This document shows positions 17,913-25,938 of a DNA stretch of 53,818 nucleotides, in pieces. Each line of letters begins with the position of its first letter. Positions within the stretch are counted from its first letter, which is position 1. A model generated the notes under the pieces. It saw only the letters and a list, made by a program, of their open reading frames with translations. It did no database searches and was not told the DNA's origin. The position numbers and the translations under genes are program-made. Source of the DNA: a virus; IMG/VR virus record IMGVR_UViG_3300042559_000579, positions 1-53,818 of that record. One strand, written 5' to 3'.

Positions 17913-18117
17913 CACTCTCTCCCTTCTTGGCCGTGTGCATCTTGTGCCACCTGTACAGCAAGAACGCGATCTGCAGCACCACATAGACCAAGGTGGCCCA
18001 CAGGATCAGATCGTTCACCTGGATGCCGGCGACGGTCGCGCCAGCCACCGTGACCGGCGGGGCGGCCTTCATTGCCTCCGCTGTCAGATCAGCCTTCTGT
18101 TGCATGGTCAGACTCAT
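17899..18117 (-). CDS. T7-type class II holin candidate
   Basis: A 72-aa protein with an N-terminal amphipathic region (EAMKAAPPVTVAGATVAG), one transmembrane span (about 34-55, NDLILWATLVYVVLQIAFLL) and a short basic tail with YRWHKMH. The KAAPPV block followed by a single span matches small class II phage holins of the T7 gp17.5 group. It is first in the lysis cassette, directly after the large fibre gene. Two other membrane proteins here have holin-like topology, so which one forms the lethal lesion is open. Confidence 0.65.
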   Translation of the reverse strand: MSLTMQQKADLTAEAMKAAPPVTVAGATVAGIQVNDLILWATLVYVVLQIAFLLYRWHKMHTAKKGESDGPD

Positions 18118-18132
18118 TTTGACAACTTTGCC

Positions 18133-21100
18133 TCACAGGAACATGAAGAAGTTTGCCGAAGAAGGGGCGTTAACAAACAACCACCCAAAAGATGATGTGC
18201 CTGTAGAACTTGGGCCGGCGTACCAAGAATTTGATGGATAAGCGCTATTGCCAACTATATTAAGGTAATCAACATTGGCGGCAATACCAGCATCCATCTT
18301 CACCAAAGACCCACCAGATACGGTGAGCAAGTTCCCGGCATAACCCCTGGCCGTCCAACTTCCAAGTATGTACTGCGTCGTCCCGGACATAGATATTGTG
18401 TTTGCGACCAAAACGGAGCTTTGCATGTTTTTGAATTTGTTGTCGCCGGTAATTGACAACTGGCCAACTCCAGCCTGCTCTATGGACACATCGCCATAAA
18501 ACACCCCTCCGCCGGCAAATGTTTTAGGAGACGAACTGGTCATCCTAATAACGCCATCGCCAGAAACAAAACACTGATCTACCACACTCCAAGACGACCC
18601 GATACTCCACGCCCCAGAGCCAACTGCAATAGTTTTCGGCGCTGAAGAAGTCGCTGTAAATGACTCAGACAACAATACGTCGTTGCCATTTGCGTCTATC
18701 GTTACATCAGACGACGTAAGGCTAATTTGCTTGCCGGAAAAATTGTCTTGCAAAACGACGTATGTGTATGGGGCGGCTACTTTGATGATTTGCGGGAAGG
18801 TCTTGCCTGCGCTTGTTATCTGCTGCACAGACCTTCCGGCAAAACTAATACCATAGCCCGCAAAAAATTCTGCAACAGTTGACCCGGAGCCGTTTGTCCA
18901 ATTGCCGTAAACAAAAAGGTCAGAAGTACCGACAGTCCGAAGTGTCATTGTATTCGACGTTCTCCCAGACATATCAATTGAGCCGACCTGATAGCCCGTC
19001 TGCACATTAACAGTTGCCCCAGAATTTAGCCCAACTGACTCAAAAATGCATGTGTCTTGAGCAAGAGGAAAATTATTGAGCGCCGGAACCCCGCCACTTG
19101 ACGTCGCCCAAGCATTTGAATACCACTCGCCTCCCGCCGGAAGGTTCCAATACTTGTTTGCTGGCGGAGTAAATATGATGCCAACGTTTCCTTTGCAGTC
19201 GCCAATTCGAGACCCAGAAATAGGGGATGCAGCGCCATCTACAAAAATATCCCTAAAGTCAACATCGGCAATTGATGCGGCGGAGCATGTGATTGTTCGC
19301 GCTTGACCAATTTGGTCAGACGCAATCAACCTTCTTGCCGTCGCGTTTGAGCCAGCCTGACACAAAAGTGTTCCGGAGACGATTTGATTTGCAAAAATTG
19401 ACACCGCGCGCACGATCGTGCTGCTATGAGATTCAAAAATCAAATTATAGAAAGCATTGGCGCCCCTTATATCAAGAGACCCGCCCGCTGCGGAAGTGAC
19501 TATTACTTGATAAAAAGTTTTTCCGTTTCCACGGAACGTGGATGTTGTTCCAAAATATGCCCCCGACAGATAAATTTGCGAAGTTCCGGCGACGACTGTT
19601 AAATCTGCCGCCGAATTTTCCGAGTCGCCAAAAAGCAAACGGCCGCCGCTCAAGGTCGTAATGGCGGACCCAAAATCTATTGACCTAGACCCAATGTATT
19701 CGCTAACCAGATCTTGGCATGTGAGAGAGTTTGCGCCGCAAGAAATTGCGCCTCTACGCACATAAAGCGCGCGTTTTGTGTACAGACCGCTCCCAAGAGA
19801 CCACCCGCAATTTATCCCATCAACAAAAATTTCGCTATCAAACTGCCGCACGTTAGTAGAAATAGTCTTGCCGGAAGTAGAGCCGGACAACACAATATAG
19901 CCATTGTAAGTTATCGCGCCGGCAGACACGGGGAGAGTAAAGTCGCCATGAAGAATAAGATAGGAACCAGCCCCGGCCAAAGCGACGCCAGAATATAGAG
20001 TCAGCTTGTTGCACCTACTTGTGGTGTTTATTGTTAATGTGTAAGACGCAGGACCCGAATTCGCATCGAACACAACGTCGTCGAGGCTTGTTGGGATTGG
20101 CGCCCCACCAGGGCCGCCAGAAGACGTTGACCACCTAGACGTATTACTCCAGTTTCCAGTTCCACCAACCCAATAAAGAGTTCGAGGAGAAGGCGCGGCA
20201 GTGCGGAACACTGGAGCGCCAGCAGTTCCAGTGCTATTTGCGCCGGCGTAAAACTCTCCCGGAGAGCTTGACAACAGGCCAACAGATCCCATGTTCAAAT
20301 AATCAACACCTGACACAGCAGATCCGGAAATTGAATGGACGCCAACGCCAGTCAAGGACACAATGTTTCCCAAAGACCCGGAAACAGACCACTTGCCAAA
20401 AGTCTGGTAACCATCAAAATTGATCACATGAGCAACTGTTTTTGTGGAATCAATCTCCGCAAACGTATTTGAATCTTGAATTGTCAAGGTGCTTGATGCC
20501 GAAGCGCCGCCTATGGTTAATTTATTGTACGAAAAATTGGCGCCAACAAAAACTCTGCTGGACGTTGTATTATTGGACAAAAGAATGTTTGCGGAGTTTT
20601 TGTAAAAATTCAAATTTGTATTAGCCAAGTACCAACAAGTTCCGGAGCCTGTGATATTCCACAAGCCAGATCCCATTTTTAGGGTTCTATTGTAAATAGT
20701 ATTGAACGCCAAAACAGTTTCTACGGTCACATTGTAAGTGACCGCATCAAAAGTCCCGAGTTTAAGATACAACGACGATGCATTTAGGTTATCGCCAAGA
20801 GTAACAACTGCGCCTTCGCCTTCAATAACAATCTGCGGAAGAAGTTTTCCAGCAGTGACAATAACTCCTGTTCCGGCAATAACTATATTGCCAGATGTCC
20901 ATGTAAACGTCATTCCTGAAGAAAATGTGACGCTTCCATATATGTAAATGGAGGACGCTCCTAACATGGTCCCAGAAAATCCGGCGCAATTTAATGACTT
21001 GGCGCCAGTGTTCCCAAACGCAATTGTCACAGTTCCAGTTGAGTTGACGTCGAAAAACACATCATCATCACTGGTGGGCACGCTGGCGCCGCCCGCGCCC

Positions 21101-21177
21101 CCAGACGTGGTAGCCCACTTGGTGCCAGCAGTGCCGTCCCAAGATGCAGTCCCGCCAACCCAGTACCTATCGGCCAT
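18133..21177 (-). CDS. large tail fibre/spike built of three modules
   Basis: A 1014-aa beta-rich protein with almost no helix. A W-G-rich signature (RYWVGGTASWDGTAGTKWAT...PTSDDDVFFD) occurs at residues 4-45 and again, more diverged, near 335-385 and 675-715. The protein is thus three tandem modules of about 335 aa, each an entry motif followed by stacked beta strands resembling a beta-helix. This suits a receptor-binding spike or fibre. Base composition differs sharply from its neighbours: 20521-20580 is 37% G+C, whereas structural genes nearby are well above 55%. This suggests acquisition from another source. It precedes the holin gene by 15 bp. Confidence 0.65.
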   Translation of the reverse strand: MADRYWVGGTASWDGTAGTKWATTSGGAGGASVPTSDDDVFFDVNSTGTVTIAFGNTGAKSLNCAGFSGTMLGASSIYIYGSVTFSSGMTFTWTSGNIVIAGTGVIVTAGKLLPQIVIEGEGAVVTLGDNLNASSLYLKLGTFDAVTYNVTVETVLAFNTIYNRTLKMGSGLWNITGSGTCWYLANTNLNFYKNSANILLSNNTTSSRVFVGANFSYNKLTIGGASASSTLTIQDSNTFAEIDSTKTVAHVINFDGYQTFGKWSVSGSLGNIVSLTGVGVHSISGSAVSGVDYLNMGSVGLLSSSPGEFYAGANSTGTAGAPVFRTAAPSPRTLYWVGGTGNWSNTSRWSTSSGGPGGAPIPTSLDDVVFDANSGPASYTLTINTTSRCNKLTLYSGVALAGAGSYLILHGDFTLPVSAGAITYNGYIVLSGSTSGKTISTNVRQFDSEIFVDGINCGWSLGSGLYTKRALYVRRGAISCGANSLTCQDLVSEYIGSRSIDFGSAITTLSGGRLLFGDSENSAADLTVVAGTSQIYLSGAYFGTTSTFRGNGKTFYQVIVTSAAGGSLDIRGANAFYNLIFESHSSTIVRAVSIFANQIVSGTLLCQAGSNATARRLIASDQIGQARTITCSAASIADVDFRDIFVDGAASPISGSRIGDCKGNVGIIFTPPANKYWNLPAGGEWYSNAWATSSGGVPALNNFPLAQDTCIFESVGLNSGATVNVQTGYQVGSIDMSGRTSNTMTLRTVGTSDLFVYGNWTNGSGSTVAEFFAGYGISFAGRSVQQITSAGKTFPQIIKVAAPYTYVVLQDNFSGKQISLTSSDVTIDANGNDVLLSESFTATSSAPKTIAVGSGAWSIGSSWSVVDQCFVSGDGVIRMTSSSPKTFAGGGVFYGDVSIEQAGVGQLSITGDNKFKNMQSSVLVANTISMSGTTQYILGSWTARGYAGNLLTVSGGSLVKMDAGIAANVDYLNIVGNSAYPSNSWYAGPSSTGTSSFGWLFVNAPSSANFFMFL

Positions 21178-21191
21178 TCTTCAATCTCCGG

Positions 21192-22064
21192 TCAAGTTTG
21201 CGTGGTAACAGCCACAACGTCCCAGCGCAAAGTGGAGGCGTTATAGATGGCGCCGACATATGTTGTTTTGTTGGCAGACGTACTGCTGGGAAGCAAAACA
21301 CCTATCTCTTGAAATCCGTTTGAGACACCCGTGGCCCAAGTGATCGTCCGCGCAGTTCCGTTGTCCTTGAGCCTGAAAATAATCTTTTGGCCGTCCGTCG
21401 GGGCGCCGGAGTCTGCGTTGATGGTCAGCGACGAAGCCTGAGCCGTGGCAGCGTACTGATCGAAGTTGTTGCTGTTCCACGCCAGAGGCGATGTGATGCT
21501 TGCGACCGAACTGACACGGGACGTCATCCGCTTGTTGGTCAACGTCTGAGTCGCCGTCAGGGTGACCACCGTGTCGCTTGCGCCTGGGAACGCGAACGAC
21601 GTGCCGTCGGTGCCGGTGAACGTGAGGGTGTTGCTGAAGGTCAGCGTCTTGCCGTCACCCAGCGTCAGCGTGGCGCCCGTCAAGGGCTGCGTGATGGTAA
21701 TCCCGTTGACCGTCGTGGCCGTTAGGGTGGTGAACGCGCCTGTGTCGGGCGAAACGCCCCCTATAGGCCCTGAGAAGCCCGTAGACGTCAGGATGGACCC
21801 GTTCCACGTCAGATTCGCAGAACCGCCCAAAACGCCGTTGTTGTTGAACTGGACCTGGGTGTTCAAGCCGCCGATCGAGCCCGTGCCGGCAGTCGCCAAG
21901 ACCTTGACGACGCCGAGGTGGTCCTTGTAGAACAGCTTGCCGTCAGCCGCGTTGACAGCCAACTCAACGCCGTTGGCGCCCGTGGCGAGGTCAGCAGCAA
22001 GCGGCGTGTTGCCCGGCGTCGTCGACCCGTAGATCAGGATCGGCGTGAATCCACTCTGTGCCAT
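21192..22064 (-). CDS. tail fibre-like protein, 290 aa
   Basis: A Thr/Ser/Asn/Gly-rich 290-aa beta protein. It carries the GVSPDTGAFTTLTATTVNG motif near residues 103-121 and the VTLTATQTLTNKRM motif near 165-180, both recurrent in phage fibre shafts. The C-terminal part (DNGTARTITWATGVSNGF, ending in STLRWDVVAV) looks like the final beta domain found in many fibre-associated proteins. It lies beside the larger fibre gene, so the two may form one appendage. The normal high GC contrasts with the AT-rich neighbour. Confidence 0.7.
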   Translation of the reverse strand: MAQSGFTPILIYGSTTPGNTPLAADLATGANGVELAVNAADGKLFYKDHLGVVKVLATAGTGSIGGLNTQVQFNNNGVLGGSANLTWNGSILTSTGFSGPIGGVSPDTGAFTTLTATTVNGITITQPLTGATLTLGDGKTLTFSNTLTFTGTDGTSFAFPGASDTVVTLTATQTLTNKRMTSRVSSVASITSPLAWNSNNFDQYAATAQASSLTINADSGAPTDGQKIIFRLKDNGTARTITWATGVSNGFQEIGVLLPSSTSANKTTYVGAIYNASTLRWDVVAVTTQT

Positions 22065-22100
22065 GTCAGTCCTTCGGTATGAGCCTCCTCGGCCGCAACG

Positions 22101-22331
22101 TCAGTCTGTCAGGCTGACATCAGGGCGCGGGAACCTGATTGTGATCCTCTCGGTCTTCCGAGCCGGCAGCCGGTACGGATCCTTCTCGTCTGCACACCCC
22201 TGGCCGCACACCTGCAGTCCAGGGAAATTGGGGTCCGGCCGCAACTCGGCGTGAGCACGCTTCATCTTGCACCGGTCGCACACCGCTATGGCGATGTCCG
22301 ATAGGCCTCTGGTGTCAAGGAACACGGGCAT
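22101..22331 (-). CDS. small Cys-motif protein, 76 aa
   Basis: A 76-aa protein with CDRCKMK near residue 18 and CGQGCADEKDPYRLP near residue 42: two Cys pairs that could bind one zinc ion. Similar proteins with the ELRPDPNFPGL segment occur between connector and fibre genes in environmental phages, always without a known role. No membrane segment. It is three bases downstream of the adaptor gene. Confidence 0.7.
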   Translation of the reverse strand: MPVFLDTRGLSDIAIAVCDRCKMKRAHAELRPDPNFPGLQVCGQGCADEKDPYRLPARKTERITIRFPRPDVSLTD

Positions 22332-22334
22332 GCA

Positions 22335-23408
22335 TCACCTCGTGTAGCAAGCGATCGACGGCGCGAAGTAGATCGGCGACTTGTCGCGCTCCTCCTGCTC
22401 CGCCAGGGTCAAATACTTCTCAGCCTGCTGCTCCAGGTACTGAATCCTCGCCATGTCGACGCCAGGGAGCTCCATGGCCATCTGGTGCGCCAGCATGTTC
22501 TGCACCGCCAGATACCAGCGCTGCGGGATCTCAAGTTCGCCAGACAGTTGGCCCACGTCCATGATCTGGCGCGAGTACCAGAGCGTCATCTGCACGAAAG
22601 TGTCAGACGGCACCGGCCACAGGTACAGCTTCGCCTGGGGGATCGTGCGGTTGACCCAGAACTGAAACGGCTGGTTGGCCGTGAAGTTCTTGTTCGGCAG
22701 GTTCGTGTAGTCGTCCCGATTCAGCCGGGCCATCGTGATCTCGGTCGAGTTGTTGCCGAGATAGAACTCCCGCAGAGACAGCGTCGACCCGTTCCTGGCG
22801 CGGATCCGGTAGAACTGCACATCCTGGCCCGGGTCGATGTCGTACCACAGCCACTCGCCGTCCACCCAAGGCTGCACGCCAGGGTCGTACAGCGTGCTCC
22901 ACGTCAGGCCGTCAGGCGACCCTTCGAAGACGCAGTCGATGTCAGCCGACACCCCAGGCATCACGCCAATCGAGCCGATGTAGACCGGGTTGCCGTTGCC
23001 GTAGTTGACGGTGATGCTGCCGTTGGCGCTCGTCTGAGTGCAGACCGTGTCGATGTTGTTGTCGAACGCGAACGCCACGACGCCACCGGCGCTGGAGGTG
23101 TATCCGCCAGTGCTGTTGGGCGTCGGCCTGCTCATGCGCCGATACAGCGCCTGCAAGACGTCTACGCCGCCCACAGGCAGGTCGTAGATGTACTGGTTGG
23201 CGTTCAGGCCGATGACCTTCTTGCCGATCGCCCAATACTGGATCCCGATGTTGATCAGGTTCGACAGCAGGTAGAACAGCATCGTGCGCGACGCCTGCAC
23301 CTGCTCCGAGGTCAACTCCTCGGCCAGCTTGCCGCAGCGACGTGCGCCGTGGTCGATCAGCTTCTGGACCGATACGAGAGTCGTGCCAACAGTGCCTGAG
23401 TACGCCAT
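22335..23408 (-). CDS. head-tail adaptor with inserted beta-sandwich domain
   Basis: A 357-aa protein. Residues 1-95 and about 221-357 look like a gp4-type adaptor or tail-completion protein: helical N-terminus with IGLNANQYIYDLP, then ITMARLNRDDYTNLPNK, an LYLWPVP strand block and a helical C-terminus with QRWYLAVQNMLAHQMAMELPG. Between them, about 103-220, is a beta-rich domain resembling an F5/8 type C (galactose-binding-like) module: AFDNNIDTVCTQT, GSIGVMPG, FEGSPDGLTWSTL, FYRIRARNGS. ATG at 23408 overlaps the upstream stop as TGATG. It is the larger of the two adaptor-like genes. Confidence 0.55.
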   Translation of the reverse strand: MAYSGTVGTTLVSVQKLIDHGARRCGKLAEELTSEQVQASRTMLFYLLSNLINIGIQYWAIGKKVIGLNANQYIYDLPVGGVDVLQALYRRMSRPTPNSTGGYTSSAGGVVAFAFDNNIDTVCTQTSANGSITVNYGNGNPVYIGSIGVMPGVSADIDCVFEGSPDGLTWSTLYDPGVQPWVDGEWLWYDIDPGQDVQFYRIRARNGSTLSLREFYLGNNSTEITMARLNRDDYTNLPNKNFTANQPFQFWVNRTIPQAKLYLWPVPSDTFVQMTLWYSRQIMDVGQLSGELEIPQRWYLAVQNMLAHQMAMELPGVDMARIQYLEQQAEKYLTLAEQEERDKSPIYFAPSIACYTR

Positions 23409-23656
23409 CACCACCCCGGACAGTTCCAGCGCTTCATGGACGCACGAGACCGGCTTCCAGGCTCGCTCTTGCGGGCCACCGGGCCCATACGGGCGCAGAA
23501 TGAATCACGCCGCGGCCCACCCTCGGGCTGCGGAGCCTTGAGGTTCGACCCGGTCTCGCGGTTGTACTTCTCCCGGCCCTTCGCGGTCAAGCCCGCTCCG
23601 CGCTCAGCCGAGAGCTTCTCACCACGCCCAATGGCTAGACTGACGTTCTTGGCCAT
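23408..23656 (-). CDS. small basic protein, DUF6321-like
   Basis: An 82-aa Arg/Lys/Gly-rich protein containing GLTAKGREKYNRETGSNLK, then RRDSFCARMGPV and a basic tail ending RWNCPGW. These blocks resemble DUF6321, small basic proteins found in phages and large algal viruses with no known function. It pairs with the next small basic gene, and both lie between connector and decoration genes. A DNA-associated or capsid-associated role is inferred only from charge and context. Confidence 0.65.
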   Translation of the reverse strand: MAKNVSLAIGRGEKLSAERGAGLTAKGREKYNRETGSNLKAPQPEGGPRRDSFCARMGPVARKSEPGSRSRASMKRWNCPGW

Positions 23657-23659
23657 GGC

Positions 23660-23842
23660 TCACCAGCACGCCCCGCCGCCGGCCTTCTTGGCCTCCGGCA
23701 GCTTCTTGTACGCCCGCCCCCTCACGTTCCCAGACGTGAACTCGGCGGCCACGCTCGGCTTGATGCCGACCTTCTTGGCCACCTTGGGATCGTTCTCGGC
23801 CGCCTTCATCAGACGGAACTGAGCTTTGGACTTGGCAGGCAT
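23660..23842 (-). CDS. small basic protein MPAKSKAQ family
   Basis: A 60-aa protein starting MPAKSKAQFRLMKAA, with KKVGIKPSVAAEFTSGN in the middle and ending KKAGGGACW. Proteins with this N-terminal block occur widely as small basic phage proteins (DUF3008-like); none has an assigned role that I know. The ATG overlaps the preceding stop as TGATG, and the DUF6321-like gene follows after three bases. Confidence 0.65.
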   Translation of the reverse strand: MPAKSKAQFRLMKAAENDPKVAKKVGIKPSVAAEFTSGNVRGRAYKKLPEAKKAGGGACW

Positions 23843-24393
23843 CAGTCAGCCTTCAGGAGAATGATGGCCATGTTTCCGTCGCTGACGGTGATGGCTGTCC
23901 CGCCAGTGGCGCAGGCCGCCTGCACGATCAGGACATCGCCGGCCTCCGCGTGGACGAACGCAGACACAGCGATGAACATCGGGTCCGTTGAGTGCGAGTG
24001 CGACTTCACCAGCGTGTTGGGGTACGCGGTGGCCGTCGTCTCGTTGTAGCACCTGAACGAGAACGTCTTGTTGTTCGAATTGCTGAAGGTGATGAAGAAC
24101 TGGATCAGGTAGTCGCCAGCGACGTCCACTTGAACCCCATCACTGGCCGCAAGCGGCGTCATGTTGTTCGACAGGCCGTCAGTCGTGAACGCCGTCACCT
24201 TGTAGAAGGTGTTGGCCGTCGTCAGAGTCTGCGCCACGGCGCCGTCGGCAACGTAGATCTCCCCGTAGGTCGCGGCAGTGACCTGGAGAACCGAAGCCTT
24301 CTTGTTCAGCCCACCCTGGACGATTGGGACAACCTCATCGCCCGCCAAAGGCACGGCGGCCGTCCCCATCGCACTGATCTTGGTGTTTGCCAT
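23842..24393 (-). CDS. virion protein with TNF/C1q-like fold candidate
   Basis: A 183-aa protein. The N-terminus (MANTKISAMGTAAVPLAGDEVVPIV) resembles the anchor region of many small virion proteins and head fibres, and the C-terminal 110 residues form alternating beta strands (YLIQFFITFSNSNNKTFSF, MFIAVSAFVHAEAGDVLIV, NMAIILLKAD) like a C1q/TNF jelly roll. This suggests a trimeric decoration or head-fibre protein. TGATG couplings link it to both neighbours. Confidence 0.6.
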   Translation of the reverse strand: MANTKISAMGTAAVPLAGDEVVPIVQGGLNKKASVLQVTAATYGEIYVADGAVAQTLTTANTFYKVTAFTTDGLSNNMTPLAASDGVQVDVAGDYLIQFFITFSNSNNKTFSFRCYNETTATAYPNTLVKSHSHSTDPMFIAVSAFVHAEAGDVLIVQAACATGGTAITVSDGNMAIILLKAD

Positions 24394-24617
24394 CAGGAGA
24401 TCTCCAGCAAGACGCCGCCTGTCGTTTCCATCAGCACATGACCGCTGTCGTCCTCAAGCTCGATGAAGTACGTCGGCGGAAGAATGCCGCCCTGCACAAT
24501 CACCTCGCTGCCGCCAACAGCATTCCCCCACCCGCTGGCCGCGTTGGCCTGCACGCCCAAAGCCGTGCCAGGGTAGGTGTTGGCGAAGTCAGCGACGCCT
24601 GAGAACCCGACGCTCAT
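24393..24617 (-). CDS. small virion-region protein, 74 aa
   Basis: A 74-aa Gly/Ala-rich protein whose second half (FIELEDDSGHVLMETTGG, ending VLLEIS) is a beta hairpin of a type common at the ends of small virion proteins. No domain name can be given. It is tightly coupled to its neighbours (ATGA upstream, TGATG downstream) in a run of small probable decoration genes. Confidence 0.6.
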   Translation of the reverse strand: MSVGFSGVADFANTYPGTALGVQANAASGWGNAVGGSEVIVQGGILPPTYFIELEDDSGHVLMETTGGVLLEIS

Positions 24618-24919
24618 ACGATGCCGGCTTGAATCAGCTTCAGCGTAGCAGAACCACCGCCAGAGTTCACGGTCAGGCGGATGCCCGACACCGGGAAGGC
24701 GTAGTTGCCGTCAGCGTCAGCGATCTGCTCCGCGATCGTCGGGTGCGGGAACCACGTCGTGAACCCGACACCAGGGTCGTCGAACGTGTGCTCCACCGTG
24801 TAGTCAACCACCCCGTCTACGATGACGCCGAAGCCCACGTTGAACGGGTTGGTGTTGGTGTTCATGACCAGCGCCGCAGTCGAACCCGCGCCAGTCCTTG
24901 AGACGGTCTGAACCTTCAT
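24614..24919 (-). CDS. conserved virion-region protein, 101 aa
   Basis: A 101-aa beta-rich protein with VMNTNTNPFNVGFGVIVDG, VDYTVEHTFDDPG and GIRLTVNSGGGSATLKLIQ. I recognise the pattern (NPFNVGFGxxV...YTVEHTFDD) as that of an unnamed small protein seen between capsid and connector genes in many environmental phages. A head-decoration role is likely but unproven. A UUCG-loop hairpin at 24939-24956 lies just upstream of its start. Confidence 0.65.
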   Translation of the reverse strand: MKVQTVSRTGAGSTAALVMNTNTNPFNVGFGVIVDGVVDYTVEHTFDDPGVGFTTWFPHPTIAEQIADADGNYAFPVSGIRLTVNSGGGSATLKLIQAGIV

Positions 24920-24938
24920 GTTCTTGCCTCATGCAGGA

Positions 24939-24956
24939 CGGGGGCCGAAGCCCCCG
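24939..24956 (-). terminator. UUCG-loop hairpin, copy 1
   Basis: On the minus strand the sequence is CGGGGGC-TTCG-GCCCCCG: a perfect 7-bp GC stem with a cUUCGg tetraloop, between the stop of the 324-aa gene and the start of the 101-aa gene. No T-run follows, so it is more likely an RNA-stabilising or partial-attenuation hairpin than a full terminator. The same core occurs at 26590-26605 and 50387-50402. Confidence 0.7.
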
Positions 24957-24961
24957 CCAGT

Positions 24962-25936
24962 TCAACAGGCCCCGCCGCGCTTCTTCGGCACAGGCTCCAC
25001 CGTGACAGCCTTCTCCGTCTTGGTGACAGATCCAGGCGCCTTGTCGCGGTTGAACATGCGCTTCACCGCACTCGGGATCCCCGAGAGCATATCGCTGATC
25101 GACGGCTCGCCGCGCTTCTGCTGCTCCTCAAAGGCCTTGTAAGCCTTCTCGTTCTCAGCCTGCTGAAGCATCGACTTGGCCTCCTTCGGGATGGCCATCG
25201 ACTTGATCTGGTCGTAGGCATCCACCTTCCCGCCGTCCTTGAACGTGCCGGACAGCCGGTCGATGCTCACCGGCTTGGAAGGAGACTTGCGGCCTTGCGG
25301 CATCGCCACGGGCGCACCAGAGTCAACACGACCCCCCGTGGCGTAGGCTTTTTTTGCGGCACCACCCGTCTTGTAGCCGCCGCCGTTCGCCTTGGCCACG
25401 CCACCGGTGGCGTACCCGCCGCCGTTGCCCAGCTTCACGCCGCCGGTCTTGGCAGGCGAGTTGTCGGGCGTGGCCGTGTCCACCTTCGTGGTACGCACGG
25501 AACCGCCCGTAGCGTAGCCGCCCTGGGCATTGGCCACACCACCCGTCTTCAGGCCCTTGTGGGCCTTGCTGGCGGGCTTGGCGGCGTGAGCAGACATCTT
25601 GTCGCCCAGGCCCTTGATGGCCTTCATCTCGGCCTTGTGGGCCGATTTGGACTCGCCACCCTCGGCCATCATGCGGCCAGCACGCCCCACAGGGCCCGCA
25701 GGAGCCGCCGCAGCGGGCAGAGCCTGCATCGCCCTACGGCGAGCCGCCAGAGACGGCTTGGCGGGGCTCATGGCGGCCATGGAGCCACCGCGAGCCGGCA
25801 TGCCCGGCATGGCCGCTGCAGGACGCATCGGGGCAGCGCCGCCCATCTGCATCTTGACCTCGCCGCCCTTCTTGAGCTTGAGCTCGACGGATGGCTCCGT
25901 CGTCTCCATCTTCACCATCGGCTTGAATTGGCCCAT
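24962..25936 (-). CDS. Gly/Lys-rich repeat protein, 324 aa
   Basis: A basic low-complexity protein. The N-terminal third is Met/Pro/Ala rich, residues about 135-215 carry four GGYATGG-type motifs with Lys spacers, and the C-terminal third is a charged helical region ending VPKKRGGAC. There is no enzymatic motif. Similar Gly/Lys proteins sit beside capsid genes in environmental phages; a DNA-binding or capsid-interior role is plausible from charge. The gene is two bases from the upstream decoration-like gene. Confidence 0.6.
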   Translation of the reverse strand: MGQFKPMVKMETTEPSVELKLKKGGEVKMQMGGAAPMRPAAAMPGMPARGGSMAAMSPAKPSLAARRRAMQALPAAAAPAGPVGRAGRMMAEGGESKSAHKAEMKAIKGLGDKMSAHAAKPASKAHKGLKTGGVANAQGGYATGGSVRTTKVDTATPDNSPAKTGGVKLGNGGGYATGGVAKANGGGYKTGGAAKKAYATGGRVDSGAPVAMPQGRKSPSKPVSIDRLSGTFKDGGKVDAYDQIKSMAIPKEAKSMLQQAENEKAYKAFEEQQKRGEPSISDMLSGIPSAVKRMFNRDKAPGSVTKTEKAVTVEPVPKKRGGAC

Positions 25937-25938
25937 GT

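Noticed and set aside
16721-17984. Embedded o-spanin gene in the lysis cassette
   Set aside because: No lipobox-containing frame was found within or beside the coiled-coil membrane protein gene.
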